A stretch of 64,000 nt of DNA from Salinicoccus hispanicus (GTDB taxonomy: Bacteria; Bacillota; Bacilli; Staphylococcales; Salinicoccaceae), in assembly GCF_009831115.1 (NCBI RefSeq), contig NZ_WUUK01000005.1:1-64000 (forward strand), read 5' to 3'. The stretch's first letter is position 1. Every line of letters starts with the position of its first letter. Shown here in pieces: positions 1 to 9,549 of this stretch. The position numbers were made by a program, and so were the translations under genes. The notes under the pieces are model-generated. The model worked only from the letters and a program-made list of their open reading frames with translations, had not been told where the DNA came from and ran no database searches.

Positions 1-79
<79 letters not shown>

Positions 80-325
80 GGAAGTTCTCTGACTCCGTTG
101 CGTTTTTACTTGGCGCCCAAGTGGATGTCCGTGGACATCCCTCTATCGGAATTAAACGTTGACATATTGTCATTCAGTTTTCAATGTTCTGTCTGAAGCA
201 CTCTTACTATGTTACATCATCTCGTAAAACTATTCAAGCGTTAATTTTACACTTTCGAATATTTTTTTGAAAGAAAATGTTTTGTGTTTCAATCACTCGC
301 TTATGTCGTCCGTGTTTTGGCGACT
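80..325 (-). promoter_or_regulatory. rRNA operon leader (pre-16S)
   Basis: This non-coding stretch lies between the rrn promoter and the 16S gene. On the minus strand it contains GAACATTGAAAACTGAATGA, a sequence type common in Bacillales rRNA leaders and spacers. It also contains a perfect 8-bp hairpin (GGATGTCC/GGACATCC, 123-140) just before the 16S start. The likely roles are antitermination and pre-16S processing. No ORF with a ribosome binding site was seen here. Confidence 0.6.
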
Positions 326-330
326 TTTAT

Positions 331-359
331 ATCATACCAAGTGAATAACTCAGTGTCAA
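331..359 (-). promoter_or_regulatory. rrn promoter
   Basis: On the minus strand there is a consensus -35 (TTGACA, 354-359), a 17-bp spacer and a near-consensus -10 (TATGAT, 331-336), pointing at the 16S gene. Transcription would begin near 323-325, giving a leader of about 245 nt. Match quality and spacing are those of a strong sigma-A promoter. Confidence 0.85.
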
Positions 360-481
360 CGACTTTGTTGAACTTTTTTAAAAGTCTTTTTGTTTGCTTG
401 CGTTGTTCACTAAATGCTAAATATTAGATTATCATAAATGCTATAACTTGTATATAATGAATTTCAGAGGTGAATTGTTTT

Positions 482-871
482 ATGAAGAAACCAGGAAATA
501 AAATACTACGTATCCGCGGCTATGCACTGGCCCTGATCTTTATAGGTATGGGAACCATGTATCTCGGTGTATTCTTCAGGGAATACCCACTTGTCTTCAG
601 CATCTTTCTTCTTATAGGAATGCTCCCCATCTTATTAAGCTTTGTCATCTACTTCTGGGTTGGCATGATCAGCACACGTGCAATTACCGTCCAGTGTCCG
701 AACTGCGAGAAGCATACCAAGATACTGGGACACGTCGACTTCTGTCAGCACTGCAAGGAGCCTTTGACAATCGACAAGGAACTTGAAGGAGAAGACTTCT
801 CCCTCGACTATAATGTAGACCATCGCAGAAAAAAGGCAATAGAAGAACTGAATGACAAAAAACAAAAATGA
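482..871 (+). CDS. ygzB: YgzB family membrane protein (UPF0295)
   Basis: A protein of 129 aa with two hydrophobic helices in the first 70 residues, followed by a cytoplasmic zinc-ribbon-like segment with two CxxC-type pairs (CPNC and CQHC). It is close in length and pattern to B. subtilis YgzB, which also sits beside perR. ATG 482 is preferred because AGAGGTG (465-471) lies at normal distance upstream; the in-frame GTG at 470 lies inside that site. It is convergent with perR, and the two genes share a terminator. The function of the family is unknown. Confidence 0.88.
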   Translation: MKKPGNKILRIRGYALALIFIGMGTMYLGVFFREYPLVFSIFLLIGMLPILLSFVIYFWVGMISTRAITVQCPNCEKHTKILGHVDFCQHCKEPLTIDKELEGEDFSLDYNVDHRRKKAIEELNDKKQK

Positions 872-899
872 GCAGGGGGAATTCCCCCTGCTCATTTTT
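864..899. terminator. bidirectional terminator between ygzB and perR
   Basis: A 10-bp GC-rich stem (GAGCAGGGGG, 870-879; CCCCCTGCTC, 884-893) around AATT is flanked by an A-run on the left and a T-run on the right. It can therefore terminate both convergent genes. It starts within the ygzB stop codon. Confidence 0.9.
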
Positions 900-917
900 G
901 TCTGGATGAAGATGCTG

Positions 918-1355
918 CTACCCTCTGCATTCAGGGCAGACACCGTATATCTCCAGCCTGTGATGGCTCACATCGTATGCTGTAACAGAGCCCGCAAGCT
1001 GTTCCACTTCCTCAAGTCCTGGATAATGAAAGTCCGTCATCTTACCGCATTCACTGCAGATGATATGATAATGCGTATCAGTAATGAAATCGAAGCGACT
1101 TGAAGCGTCTCCGTACGTAAGCTCCTTGACGAGCCCTGTCTCTTTGAAAAGCTTCAGGTTATTGTATATAGTGGCGACACTCATATTTGGATATTCATTG
1201 GAAAGCGCTCTGAATATATCATCAGCAGTCGGATGTTCCTCTGTTTCTATCATATACATGAGCACTGCTTTTCTCTGCGGTGTAATACGGACACCCGTTT
1301 TCTTCAGTGCATCGATCGATTCAGTGAACTGATCATTGGCATCCATCATTTTCAT
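918..1355 (-). CDS. perR: Peroxide-responsive repressor PerR (Fur family)
   Basis: 145-aa Fur-family repressor with an N-terminal winged helix and a C-terminal dimerisation domain. The regulatory metal ligands of B. subtilis PerR are present as H41, D89, H95, H97 and D108; aspartate at 89 is a PerR trait, where Fur has glutamate. Two CxxC pairs (C100/C103, C140/C143) form the structural zinc site. The known role is a Mn/Fe-dependent repressor inactivated by peroxide through histidine oxidation. ATG 1355 follows GGAAGG at 7 nt. The setting beside ygzB and bcp matches Bacillus and Staphylococcus. Confidence 0.95.
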   Translation of the reverse strand: MKMMDANDQFTESIDALKKTGVRITPQRKAVLMYMIETEEHPTADDIFRALSNEYPNMSVATIYNNLKLFKETGLVKELTYGDASSRFDFITDTHYHIICSECGKMTDFHYPGLEEVEQLAGSVTAYDVSHHRLEIYGVCPECRG

Positions 1356-1396
1356 ATTGATACCTTCCTTCTCTAACTGACTACTGTAGTATACTC

Positions 1397-1426
1397 ATTG
1401 TACTTTGTACTGAAATTGATTGTCAA
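1397..1426 (-). promoter_or_regulatory. putative perR promoter
   Basis: Minus-strand TTGACA (1421-1426) and TACAAT (1397-1402), separated by 18 bp, lie about 40 bp before the perR ATG. A GTAC...GTAC dyad lies between them. No convincing PerR box was seen here. Confidence 0.55.
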
Positions 1427-1436
1427 ATCACTTTAT

Positions 1437-2381
1437 TCAATAACCTCTACTATTATCAATGACATTCTTCATGGACTGCAGATTGTCCATATGCTGCAGG
1501 TTGTATGCAAAGATTCCAAAACCACGTTCCAAATACCCTTCGGTTTTGGATGATGCATGTGGAGTGATGGTCATATTATCATAAGTATAGAATACATGAT
1601 CGGCCGGCAGCGGTTCATGATTGAATACATCCAGAATCATATGACGGATCATCCCCTGCTCAAGCACCTCCGAGATGGTTTCGTCGGTCATGATATCACC
1701 GCGTCCGATATTGACAAACACGGCACTTTCTTTCATTTTTTCGAATAGATCCGTTTCAAGCATCCCCCTTGTTTCTTCTGTACTCGGCAGAATATTGATG
1801 ATGATATCCGCTTCATTGATGTGCTGTGCCAGTTCATCCATGGGGTGTGTATGATCAAACTCCTCCACTGCATGGCCTGTTGTATTGTAACCGACCACCT
1901 CTGTACCGAAGACACGGAGTACTTTGGCAAGGTGTGAACCGATGCTGCCGGTCCCGAGCACATGTACGGACTTGCCATGAATTTCTTCTGTTTTTGCATT
2001 CTTGCGCCAATAGGCATTGTCCTGGTCCGCTTTCAGCTGATTGAAATTCTTATGGAATGAAAGCAGCAGTCCGACGGTATACTCGGTCATCTGTATTTTA
2101 TGGATGCCTTTTGCGTTCGTAATATGGACATGCGTAAGCTGCGCAAGCGGCAGATCATCAAGACCTGCGCTCATGACCATCATCCATTTCAGATTCTTGA
2201 ACTTCCCGACGTCTTCTTCATTGATATTGCCGCCATACGTAATGAATATTTCACACCACCCACGATCTTCGTCCGTCATCTCAGAGCTTTTTGTAAAGCG
2301 GTATTCCATCTCAGGGTATTTTTCTTCTATCTCTTCAATCATATGCGGTCTCAGGTTGACGGTCGACAGTATATGCTTCAT
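1437..2381 (-). CDS. D-2-hydroxyacid dehydrogenase family protein
   Basis: 314-aa NAD-dependent oxidoreductase. The Rossmann motif GTGSIG is at 143-148. The family catalytic residues appear as R227 (in GRG), the D251/E256 region and H275. It would interconvert a 2-keto acid and a D-2-hydroxy acid; the substrate cannot be told from sequence. Its start directly abuts the bcp stop, so the two are probably cotranscribed. S. aureus has a similar gene, often labelled phosphoglycerate dehydrogenase-like, at this locus, but the ACT domain of SerA is absent, so a role in serine synthesis is not supported. Confidence 0.88.
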   Translation of the reverse strand: MKHILSTVNLRPHMIEEIEEKYPEMEYRFTKSSEMTDEDRGWCEIFITYGGNINEEDVGKFKNLKWMMVMSAGLDDLPLAQLTHVHITNAKGIHKIQMTEYTVGLLLSFHKNFNQLKADQDNAYWRKNAKTEEIHGKSVHVLGTGSIGSHLAKVLRVFGTEVVGYNTTGHAVEEFDHTHPMDELAQHINEADIIINILPSTEETRGMLETDLFEKMKESAVFVNIGRGDIMTDETISEVLEQGMIRHMILDVFNHEPLPADHVFYTYDNMTITPHASSKTEGYLERGFGIFAYNLQHMDNLQSMKNVIDNSRGY

Positions 2382-2831
2382 CTATACTTCCTCTTTCAGA
2401 TAGGTTTTGAGTTCATCGATGTGGGTTTTTGCTTTGACATTATCCCATCTTTTAAGAATATTGCTGTCTTCATCGACAACGAAGGTCGTTCTGACGATAC
2501 CTTTCGATTCTTTCCCAAAGACTTTTTTCATCCTATATACATCAAGTGACTCGGATAGCCTGAAGTCCTCGTCGACAAGCAGGTCGAAATTCAGCGCATG
2601 CTTCTCTATGAAATTCTGATGCTTCTTCTTCGAGTCTCCATTTACACCATACACTTTGACATCCAGTCCATTCAGAAAGTCCAGATTATCACGCAGATCG
2701 CACGCCTGCGTTGTGCATCCAGGGGTATTGTCTTTCGGATAGAAATAGATGACAGTCCTGCCTTCAAGATCTTTATTGCCTATCTTCTCTCCGTTCTGAT
2801 TTTCAAGTTCGAATTCCGGGAACTTCTCCAT
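2382..2831 (-). CDS. bcp: Thiol peroxidase, Bcp/PrxQ-type peroxiredoxin
   Basis: 149 aa with a thioredoxin fold. The peroxidatic cysteine C39 lies in TPGCT and the resolving cysteine C44 lies five residues on, the atypical 2-Cys arrangement of PrxQ/Bcp. It reduces hydroperoxides using thioredoxin as donor in the cytosol. It is the first gene of a two-gene unit with the hydroxyacid dehydrogenase. A Per-like box lies in its promoter region, which fits PerR control of bcp as known in S. aureus. Confidence 0.94.
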   Translation of the reverse strand: MEKFPEFELENQNGEKIGNKDLEGRTVIYFYPKDNTPGCTTQACDLRDNLDFLNGLDVKVYGVNGDSKKKHQNFIEKHALNFDLLVDEDFRLSESLDVYRMKKVFGKESKGIVRTTFVVDEDSNILKRWDNVKAKTHIDELKTYLKEEV

Positions 2832-2854
2832 ATGTCTGCCTCCTTGAATATATC

Positions 2855-2869
2855 TTCATATAATGATAA
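2855..2869. promoter_or_regulatory. candidate Per box upstream of bcp
   Basis: The minus-strand 15-mer TTATCATTATATGAA matches the Per box consensus TTATAATTATTATAA at 11 of 15 positions. It lies 24-38 bp before the bcp start, in the divergent bcp/gsaB intergenic region. Assignment rests on pattern and context only. Confidence 0.4.
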
Positions 2870-2973
2870 TACCCAAGTTTTGCCCTGTCCTCAACAGAAG
2901 TCCCTCCTTAATTAAAGCCTTCGGATATGATAGAATACACTATGTGTAAAATACAGATCAAAGGATGGAAAAT

Positions 2974-4266
2974 ATGTACGTTCACAAAAAATCCGAAGCA
3001 CTCCAGAAGCAGGCAGATGATGTAATACTCGGCGGTGTCAATTCCCCTTCCCGTTCCTACAAGGCAGTAGGCAATGGTGCACCAATCGTCATGGACAGAG
3101 GCGAAGGCGCCTACTTCCATGATGTCGACGGCAACCGCTACATCGACTACCTGGGGGCTTATGGACCAATCATCACAGGGCATGCGCATCCCCGCATCCA
3201 TGAAGCCATTATAGAACAGAGCAGCAAAGGCATCCTCTACGGCACACCGACGGAGCTTGAAATCGAGTTCGGCAGAAAGATGAGAGAGGCGATCCCTTCA
3301 CTCGAACGTGTCCGATTCGTCAATTCGGGCACTGAAGCGGTAATGACGACAATCAGGGTTGCGAGAGCCTACACGTCAAGAAATAAAATCATCAAATTCG
3401 AAGGGTGCTATCACGGACACTCCGACCTCGTGCTGGTTGCTGCCGGTAGTGGCCCATCCCAGCTCGGCACACCGGATTCAGCCGGGGTACCAAAAGGTGT
3501 GGCAGAAGACGTCATCACTGTACCTTTTAATAATCTGGAAGATTTCAGAACAGCAATGGCCCATTTCGGCGATGAAATTGCTGCAGTACTCATCGAACCG
3601 ATCGTCGGCAACTTCGGCATTGTTGAACCGATGGATGGATTCCTGGAAGAAATAAATAAAGTCGCTCATGAAAACGGCTCACTCGTCATCTATGACGAGG
3701 TGATTACCGCTTTCCGCTTCACTTACGGTTCAGCGCAACAGCTGCTCGATATCGAGCCCGACCTCACCGCCCTCGGCAAGATCATCGGTGGCGGTACACC
3801 AATCGGAGCATATGGCGGCAGAAAAGACATCATGGAAAGTGTTGCACCACTCGGCCCTGCATATCAGGCAGGCACCATGGCAGGCAACCCGCTCAGCATG
3901 GCTGCGGGACTGGCATGTCTGGAAGTACTCGGTAAGCCTGGCGTATATGAAAACCTGGATCATCTCGGCAGGATGCTCGAGGATGGGCTTATGGACCTGA
4001 TCCGTAAATATGAAATCAAAGCGACAATCAACCGCCTCGTCGGCGCCCTGACCATCTACTTCACCGATGAGACCGTGACCAACTACACCATGGCTGAAGC
4101 AAGCGATGGTGAAATGTTCTCGAAGTTCTTCAATGGTCTGATCAGAAGAGGGATCAACATCGCACCATCAAAATATGAAGCCTGGTTCCTGACAACAGAA
4201 CATACTGAATCGGATATCAAGGAGACACTTGCCATTGTTGAGGAAGTTTTCAAAAATGACCTATAG
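2974..4266 (+). CDS. gsaB: Glutamate-1-semialdehyde 2,1-aminomutase (GsaB/HemL2 type)
   Basis: A class III PLP-dependent aminotransferase of 430 aa that converts glutamate-1-semialdehyde to 5-aminolevulinate in heme synthesis. It has the HemL hallmarks: NSGTEA, the YHGHSD loop, [10 protein letters not shown] and the PLP-lysine region ALGKIIGGG. Position in the perR/bcp locus matches the second HemL paralog of S. aureus and B. subtilis (gsaB), not the hemAXCDBL copy. ATG 2974 is chosen because AAAGG (2960-2964) lies 9 nt upstream, while the in-frame ATG 2965 touches it. An 11-nt gap to the next gene suggests cotranscription. Confidence 0.93.
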   Translation: MYVHKKSEALQKQADDVILGGVNSPSRSYKAVGNGAPIVMDRGEGAYFHDVDGNRYIDYLGAYGPIITGHAHPRIHEAIIEQSSKGILYGTPTELEIEFGRKMREAIPSLERVRFVNSGTEAVMTTIRVARAYTSRNKIIKFEGCYHGHSDLVLVAAGSGPSQLGTPDSAGVPKGVAEDVITVPFNNLEDFRTAMAHFGDEIAAVLIEPIVGNFGIVEPMDGFLEEINKVAHENGSLVIYDEVITAFRFTYGSAQQLLDIEPDLTALGKIIGGGTPIGAYGGRKDIMESVAPLGPAYQAGTMAGNPLSMAAGLACLEVLGKPGVYENLDHLGRMLEDGLMDLIRKYEIKATINRLVGALTIYFTDETVTNYTMAEASDGEMFSKFFNGLIRRGINIAPSKYEAWFLTTEHTESDIKETLAIVEEVFKNDL

Positions 4267-4277
4267 GAGAGGGTACC

Positions 4278-5390
4278 ATGCGCTTTGGCGCTAGAGTTTT
4301 CAAAACAGGTGTTACTGTCGTCCTTACACTGTTCATTGCAGAGATGCTCGGACTCGGACCCTCACTTATCGCGGCAATCGCTGCAGTGTTTGCACTCCAG
4401 CCGAACGTCCACCGCTCGGTCATGAATACGTGGAACCAGTTCCAGGGCAATACGCTCGGTGCGATATCGGCGATTGTCATGGTTCTGCTTTTCGGTCACA
4501 ACATGATTGTCATCGGTTTGACTGTCATACTTGTACTGGCAATCCTGCTGTTCTTCAATCTGCAAAGCGTATCCACCCTGGCTGTCGTGACGATGATTGC
4601 CATCATGGATGCACCCACTGTCATAGAAAGTTCCACCACAACAGATTTCCTTGAAGCAGCAGGTATACGTTTTGCGCTGGTCATGATCGGAGTATTATCG
4701 TCACTTGTCGTAAACCTTCTCTTCATTCCACCGAAATACGAAACCAAGATGTATCATAACTGCTTCAATATAACGAGCGACATCTTCAAATGGATTCGCC
4801 TTGAATTGAATGCAGTCAGTGAATACCAGATCGTCAAAAAGGATATCGAGTCGCTGCGTACACGGGTTGTCACGCTCGAGACGATGTATTTATGGTATCG
4901 GGAAGAAAAGAACTATTTCAAAAGAAGCAACTTCGCCGATGCCCGTCGTAAAATACTGTTCAGGCATCTGATCGCCTCTACAAGACGGACATTCGAACTG
5001 CTCAGAAAACTGAACCGTTATGAAAACGACTATAATCATTTAGATGAAGACTTTAAGTACCGAATTCGTTACGAGATGGATCAGCTGATGGTATATCATG
5101 AGCAGATCTTTATGAAAATTACAGAGAAGATCCGTCCTGAAACACCATGGGGAATATACGACAGCAATATACAGTTCGAACATTCCATGATGGATGATTT
5201 CGTCAAGCTCTACCAGCAGTCACAGACACAAGAAGAGAAGATCCAGTATGAAAATATACTTGAAGTCATCTCTTCGATCCATGAATATTCGAACTCGCTA
5301 GATCGACTGGATCGATTGACGACAAGCTTCTTCCGGTTCCATGCAGACAAGAATAAGATAAATATACAAGACGAGACACTGGATATATAA
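4278..5390 (+). CDS. DUF939/aromatic acid exporter family membrane protein (YgaE-like)
   Basis: 370 aa. The N-terminal half (about 1-160) has a cluster of hydrophobic helices typical of the FUSC/DUF939 domain; the C-terminal half is charged, helical and presumably cytoplasmic. B. subtilis ygaE occupies the same place beside gsaB. The family is annotated as aromatic acid exporters by similarity; the substrate is unknown. The start has a good site (AGGAGAGGG). A paralog lies at 19508-20542. Confidence 0.82.
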   Translation: MRFGARVFKTGVTVVLTLFIAEMLGLGPSLIAAIAAVFALQPNVHRSVMNTWNQFQGNTLGAISAIVMVLLFGHNMIVIGLTVILVLAILLFFNLQSVSTLAVVTMIAIMDAPTVIESSTTTDFLEAAGIRFALVMIGVLSSLVVNLLFIPPKYETKMYHNCFNITSDIFKWIRLELNAVSEYQIVKKDIESLRTRVVTLETMYLWYREEKNYFKRSNFADARRKILFRHLIASTRRTFELLRKLNRYENDYNHLDEDFKYRIRYEMDQLMVYHEQIFMKITEKIRPETPWGIYDSNIQFEHSMMDDFVKLYQQSQTQEEKIQYENILEVISSIHEYSNSLDRLDRLTTSFFRFHADKNKINIQDETLDI

Positions 5391-5396
5391 AATGAA

Positions 5397-5429
5397 AAAC
5401 AGGCGCAGGGATATACCCTGCGCCTGTTT
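5397..5429. terminator. bidirectional terminator
   Basis: A perfect 14-bp stem (5397-5410 with 5416-5429) with a 5-base loop. It lies between the convergent DUF939 and glycosylase genes and is flanked by A-rich and T-rich runs. Confidence 0.88.
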
Positions 5430-5430
5430 T

Positions 5431-6045
5431 CTATTGCCATCCATTATTTTCTGCCGGTTTGCCTCTGAATCTGCTGACATGCGGATTCCCTTTGACGATG
5501 AAGCGGTATGGATATGCCACCGCCTCTTCCTTGTTGTCTATGCCGATTCTCGGTGTTGCTTCAATTTCAACAGGCGTGCGGCCTGACTGAAGTGTAAGGA
5601 CACCATTGTTCAATTCCATGCCATTATGCAGCTCGCGGCGTACCCCCATGGATTTGGTCAGCTTGCCGGGGCCATCTGTGAGGCCCGTCTCCCGACCGCG
5701 TCTTTCAATCATGATGTCTTTGCCGATATGCGGTTCAAGTCCCCTGATGAGTATTCCTTCAGGGTGCTCTTTTTCCCGCGTCAATATATTCATGCAATGA
5801 TGCCCATGCATCGTATAGACATAAATATGACCATAGTCATTGAACATCATTTCGTTCTTCTTGTTCTTTTTGCCGCCAAAAGTATGGGCTGCCCGGTCGT
5901 CAATGCCAAGATATGCTTCGACTTCCGTAATGAAGCCACTGGTTATGACACCATCGATGCAGGTGGTCAGCCGGACACCAAGCAGATGTCGTGCTGCTGC
6001 CAGTGTATCATCAGCCAGAAAATTTATATCCAACGTTTCAGCCAT
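5431..6045 (-). CDS. Putative 3-methyladenine DNA glycosylase (AAG/MPG family)
   Basis: 204-aa member of the mammalian-type alkyladenine glycosylase family. It shows the N-terminal LLG region, the catalytic-loop motif ITEVEAY with its glutamate, and the GLTDGPGKL block. It excises alkylated purines in base-excision repair. Length is typical of the short bacterial versions. AAAGGGTG lies just before ATG 6045. It ends inside the preceding terminator and lies 15 nt downstream of the ABC exporter gene, so it may be read from that promoter. Confidence 0.92.
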   Translation of the reverse strand: MAETLDINFLADDTLAAARHLLGVRLTTCIDGVITSGFITEVEAYLGIDDRAAHTFGGKKNKKNEMMFNDYGHIYVYTMHGHHCMNILTREKEHPEGILIRGLEPHIGKDIMIERRGRETGLTDGPGKLTKSMGVRRELHNGMELNNGVLTLQSGRTPVEIEATPRIGIDNKEEAVAYPYRFIVKGNPHVSRFRGKPAENNGWQ

Positions 6046-6060
6046 AGTGACACCCTTTAC

Positions 6061-7797
6061 CTATAGATTCTGGATACTGTAGAGATTGTAGTAGTCTCCC
6101 TGTTTCTTCATCAGTTCAGCATGTGGTCCCGCTTCTCTGATCTGGCCGTTGACCATTACAAAAATGCGGTCTGCATGGGTGATGGTCGATAGTCTGTGGG
6201 CGACTACAATGGTCGTCCTGTTCTGGGACAGTTCAAGAAGCGTCTCCTGGATGATGCTCTCGCTTTCCAGGTCAAGCGCACTGGTAGCCTCATCAAGAAT
6301 GAGGATCGGCGGATTCTTCAGGAAGACACGGGCAATCGCAATCCGCTGCTTCTGTCCACCTGACAGTTTGACACCGCGTTCGCCCACTTCTGTCTCGTAG
6401 CCTTCAGGCAGGTTCATGATGAAGTCATGGGCGTTCGCCCGCTTGGCGGCTTCAAGCATTTCTTCCTCTGTAGCATCAGGCCTGGCGAGTAGAATATTCT
6501 CCTTGATGCTGTCGGAAAATAGAACATTATCCTGCATGACGATTCCGACTTTATTCCTCAAGGATTCGATAGTATAGTCCCGGATGTCCGTGCCATCAAG
6601 CTTCACTTTCCCTGAGGTCACATCGTAGAAACGTGGAATCAGGGTCACAAGGGTCGACTTTCCCCCACCGCTCATTCCGACAAACGCAACTGTTTCCCCG
6701 CTCTGTACATTGAAGTTGATATGACTCAAAGTATCTGCATCTTCTCCATTGTAGCTGAATCCGACGTCCTGGAACTCGATGTTGCCATCGGTATGCTCGA
6801 GTTTACGGGCGTCCGGTCGATCTTTCACGTCGTATTTTTCATCAAACAGCTGGAACACCCTGTCCATTGATGCGATACTCTGAGTCAGAGTCGTGGATGA
6901 GGATACCAGTCTGCGGAGTGGTCCATACAGCCTGTCGAGGTAGGCGATGAATGCCGCAAGTGTACCGACGGTCAGATTGCCCTGTATTACCTGGTAGGCA
7001 CCATACCCGACGACAAGCAGTGGACCGACATCGGTGATCGTATTGACGACTGAAAAACTTCTTGCTGTCCATTTGGCATGATCCGTAGCCTTGTTCAGGA
7101 AATTTCCATTTTTATCATTGAAGCGTTCCGATTCGTTTCTTTCGACTGCAAAGCTTTTGATGACATTGATCCCCTGTATCCGTTCGTGGAGGAATCCTTG
7201 AACTTCCGCCAGTGCCTGCGATCTTCTTCTCGTCAGGCTTCTCAGTCTGCCGAAGAAGAACCATACTCCAAAAATGTAGAATGGGAAGATGATGATCGAT
7301 ACGAGCGTCAATTCGCCGTTCATGAAGAACATGATTGCGAGTGCGATCAGTATTGTCACGAGGTCGAGCCAGATGTTCATCAGGCCGGTCATGATGAAGT
7401 CCTTTGTCTGTTCGACATCATTTATGACGCGGGAAATCACTTCGCCGACTTTATTATTGGAATAGAACTTGGCACTCAGCATCTGCAGGTGGCTGTACAG
7501 TTTTTTACGTATATCATAGAGGATCTTGTTGCTTGTCCACTGCGCGAGATACTGCCTGAAGTATTCAACTGGTGGCCTGATGATGAGGAAGATGAAGGAG
7601 AAAAGCAGCAGTACCTGGATCAGCATATTCACCTTATCCTCTGTACTCAGCCCTTCCGGCATGATGATGCTGTCGATTGTATATTTGATCAGCAATGGAA
7701 GAAGTAGAGGAATTCCGAACTTCAGCACACCGATGGCAATCGTCAGAGCAATCAGCCATTTATAAGGTTTAACAAATTGCAGATAGCGTCTTATCAC
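6061..7797 (-). CDS. ABC multidrug exporter, Sav1866-type (fused TMD-NBD)
   Basis: A protein of 578 aa from GTG 7797, the same length as S. aureus Sav1866 and aligned with it from the first residues ([13 protein letters not shown]). It has an N-terminal six-helix exporter domain (about 1-320), then an ATPase domain with Walker [10 protein letters not shown], signature LSGGQ and Walker [12 protein letters not shown]. It works as a homodimer in the membrane. The GTG start follows AAAGGAAG at 8 nt. An in-frame ATG at 7830 would place the start inside the T-run of the ntdP terminator, so it is rejected. Confidence 0.95.
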   Translation of the reverse strand: MIRRYLQFVKPYKWLIALTIAIGVLKFGIPLLLPLLIKYTIDSIIMPEGLSTEDKVNMLIQVLLLFSFIFLIIRPPVEYFRQYLAQWTSNKILYDIRKKLYSHLQMLSAKFYSNNKVGEVISRVINDVEQTKDFIMTGLMNIWLDLVTILIALAIMFFMNGELTLVSIIIFPFYIFGVWFFFGRLRSLTRRRSQALAEVQGFLHERIQGINVIKSFAVERNESERFNDKNGNFLNKATDHAKWTARSFSVVNTITDVGPLLVVGYGAYQVIQGNLTVGTLAAFIAYLDRLYGPLRRLVSSSTTLTQSIASMDRVFQLFDEKYDVKDRPDARKLEHTDGNIEFQDVGFSYNGEDADTLSHINFNVQSGETVAFVGMSGGGKSTLVTLIPRFYDVTSGKVKLDGTDIRDYTIESLRNKVGIVMQDNVLFSDSIKENILLARPDATEEEMLEAAKRANAHDFIMNLPEGYETEVGERGVKLSGGQKQRIAIARVFLKNPPILILDEATSALDLESESIIQETLLELSQNRTTIVVAHRLSTITHADRIFVMVNGQIREAGPHAELMKKQGDYYNLYSIQNL

Positions 7798-7821
7798 AAC
7801 AAATACTTCCTTTACTGACAT

Positions 7822-7849
7822 AAAAAACAATCAACTGGACAGTTGATTG
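7822..7849 (-). terminator. ntdP terminator
   Basis: CAATCAACTG (7828-7837) and CAGTTGATTG (7840-7849) form a 10-bp stem. It is followed on the minus strand by TTTTTT. It separates ntdP from the ABC exporter gene. Confidence 0.75.
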
Positions 7850-7862
7850 ATCTTTAGTATGA

Positions 7863-8408
7863 TTAGTATGATTTGAAATCATTATTGAAACGTCCCTGCC
7901 ATACTTTTATGAAGTCCGGCGCGAAAGGTCCTTTTTTCCTCTCAATCCACTGCTGAAGCACATCGACGTTGTGTCTGAGTATCTTATCGATATCCTCCGG
8001 GTATTTCATACGGCTCTTATGCAGACGATACTCATCTTCATCCAGAAGGTGATATTTGCCGTCCGGATAGACTTTGATATCGAGATCATAGTCGATATAT
8101 TTCAATGCTTCTTCATCATAGATGAATGGAGACGACAGATTGCAGTAGTAGTATACGCCGTCTTCTCTGAACATGCAGATGACATTGAACCAGTATTCGA
8201 CATGGAAATAGACGATCGCCGGCTCCCGGGTCACCCATGTCCGCCCATCACTTTCGGTGACAAGCGTCCGATTGTTGCCCCCGATGACGACATGATCCGT
8301 ACCCTTGAGAATTGTGGTTTCGGACCATACACGGTGGATGCTTCCATCGTGCTTGTAGCTCTGTATCTTGACCTTGCTACCCTCTTTCGGTATGGATTCC
8401 AGACCCAT
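7863..8408 (-). CDS. ntdP: Nucleoside tri-/diphosphate phosphatase (DUF402, NtdP)
   Basis: 181-aa DUF402 protein, nearly collinear with the S. aureus nucleoside tri/diphosphatase (UPF0374). Conserved blocks include [14 protein letters not shown], the REPAIVYF segment and the acidic [22 protein letters not shown] region that binds divalent metal. It hydrolyses nucleoside tri- and diphosphates in the cytosol. ATG 8408 is chosen because AAAGGTGG lies 8 nt upstream; the in-frame GTGs further upstream are part of that site. Confidence 0.93.
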   Translation of the reverse strand: MGLESIPKEGSKVKIQSYKHDGSIHRVWSETTILKGTDHVVIGGNNRTLVTESDGRTWVTREPAIVYFHVEYWFNVICMFREDGVYYYCNLSSPFIYDEEALKYIDYDLDIKVYPDGKYHLLDEDEYRLHKSRMKYPEDIDKILRHNVDVLQQWIERKKGPFAPDFIKVWQGRFNNDFKSY

Positions 8409-8470
8409 ATTCCACACCACCTTTAAAATAATACTACTATATTATAGCATAGCAGGAAGTACATTCACAT

Positions 8471-9499
8471 TCATCCGTTTTCAATCTCGAACAGCCTGTA
8501 CAACTTCTGCATGGCCTTGCTCATCGGCAGATTCTTCACTTCCTTGAGAGGAACGAAATCCGGATGTGTACTCCGGGTATGCAGCATATACCCTTCCATA
8601 TACCAGACCTGGTGGGTGAATACATGCTTGCCGCTGCCGATATGCCGACCTGATGCATCGACATCGATGCCCAGCTCCTCGCCAATCGATTCGATTGATG
8701 TATCCACATCATATTTGGGCAGTTCGTACATCCCCTGGAGCAGAGTGCCCTCCTGTCTCCTGAGCAGCACTTCGTCGCGGTCGTTTACGATGAAGTAGAC
8801 GTTGTAGTACAGTTCATTCTTTCGCTTCGCCTTCTTTTTGACCGGCAGTTCCGCTACAATATTCTCCTTGTACGCTTCGCAATTTTCCTGCACCGGACAC
8901 ATGATGCACTTCGGCGCACGGGGCGTGCAGATGGTTGCACCGAGCTCCATCAGCGCCTGATTGAAGTCTCCCGCTTCGAGCGGAATGATCTCCTCTATAC
9001 GATGCTTGATATCTTTCTGGACAGATGCCTTGGTCATATCCCTTCCGTCGGCATCCAGCCTCGATATGACACGCAGTACATTTCCGTCCACTGCAGCCAG
9101 CAGATGATTGAAGGCGATGCTCTGTACAGCACCTCCTATGTATGGACCTACCCCTTTAAGCTTGAAAAACGTTTCCGGCTGATCCGGCACAACCGAACCA
9201 TAGCTGTCCCTCACTTCTTTGACAGCAGTCTGGAAATTACGGATCCGGTTATAGTAGCCGAGTCCTTCCCAGTCTTTGAGCAGTGTCTCTTCATCTGCAT
9301 CCGCAAGACTGTCGATATCCGGGTAACGGGTTATGAATTTCTCATAATAGGGTATAACAGTAATGACCTGGGTCTGCTGCAGCATGACCTCGCTCAGCCA
9401 TATATGGTACGGGTCACGAGTCTGCCGCCAGGGCAGTGCTCTTTTATTGGACTGGTACCAGCCTAACAGGTTATGATTGAACTCTGAAATTTTCAGCAT
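8471..9499 (-). CDS. mutY: A/G-specific adenine glycosylase MutY
   Basis: 342 aa from ATG 9499, preceded by AGGAAGGTG. The N-terminal domain has the catalytic glutamate in SEVMLQQTQV, the helix-hairpin-helix LKGVGPYIGGAV, the catalytic aspartate in AVDGNV, and the C-x6-C-x2-C-x5-C iron-sulfur cluster (ICTPRAPKCIMCPVQENC). The C-terminal Nudix-like domain recognises 8-oxoguanine. It removes adenine mispaired with 8-oxoG. It is divergent from yfhP, as in Bacillus. Confidence 0.96.
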   Translation of the reverse strand: MLKISEFNHNLLGWYQSNKRALPWRQTRDPYHIWLSEVMLQQTQVITVIPYYEKFITRYPDIDSLADADEETLLKDWEGLGYYNRIRNFQTAVKEVRDSYGSVVPDQPETFFKLKGVGPYIGGAVQSIAFNHLLAAVDGNVLRVISRLDADGRDMTKASVQKDIKHRIEEIIPLEAGDFNQALMELGATICTPRAPKCIMCPVQENCEAYKENIVAELPVKKKAKRKNELYYNVYFIVNDRDEVLLRRQEGTLLQGMYELPKYDVDTSIESIGEELGIDVDASGRHIGSGKHVFTHQVWYMEGYMLHTRSTHPDFVPLKEVKNLPMSKAMQKLYRLFEIENG

Positions 9500-9549
9500 G
9501 GTTGACACCTTCCTATGTTAATTATGTCACTTGAATGGGGAGAATGAAC

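Noticed and set aside
7798-7830. Upstream ATG extension of the Sav1866-type exporter
   Set aside because: The extra 11 codons lie in the T-run of the ntdP terminator; GTG 7797 has a proper ribosome binding site and restores the 578-aa length of Sav1866.
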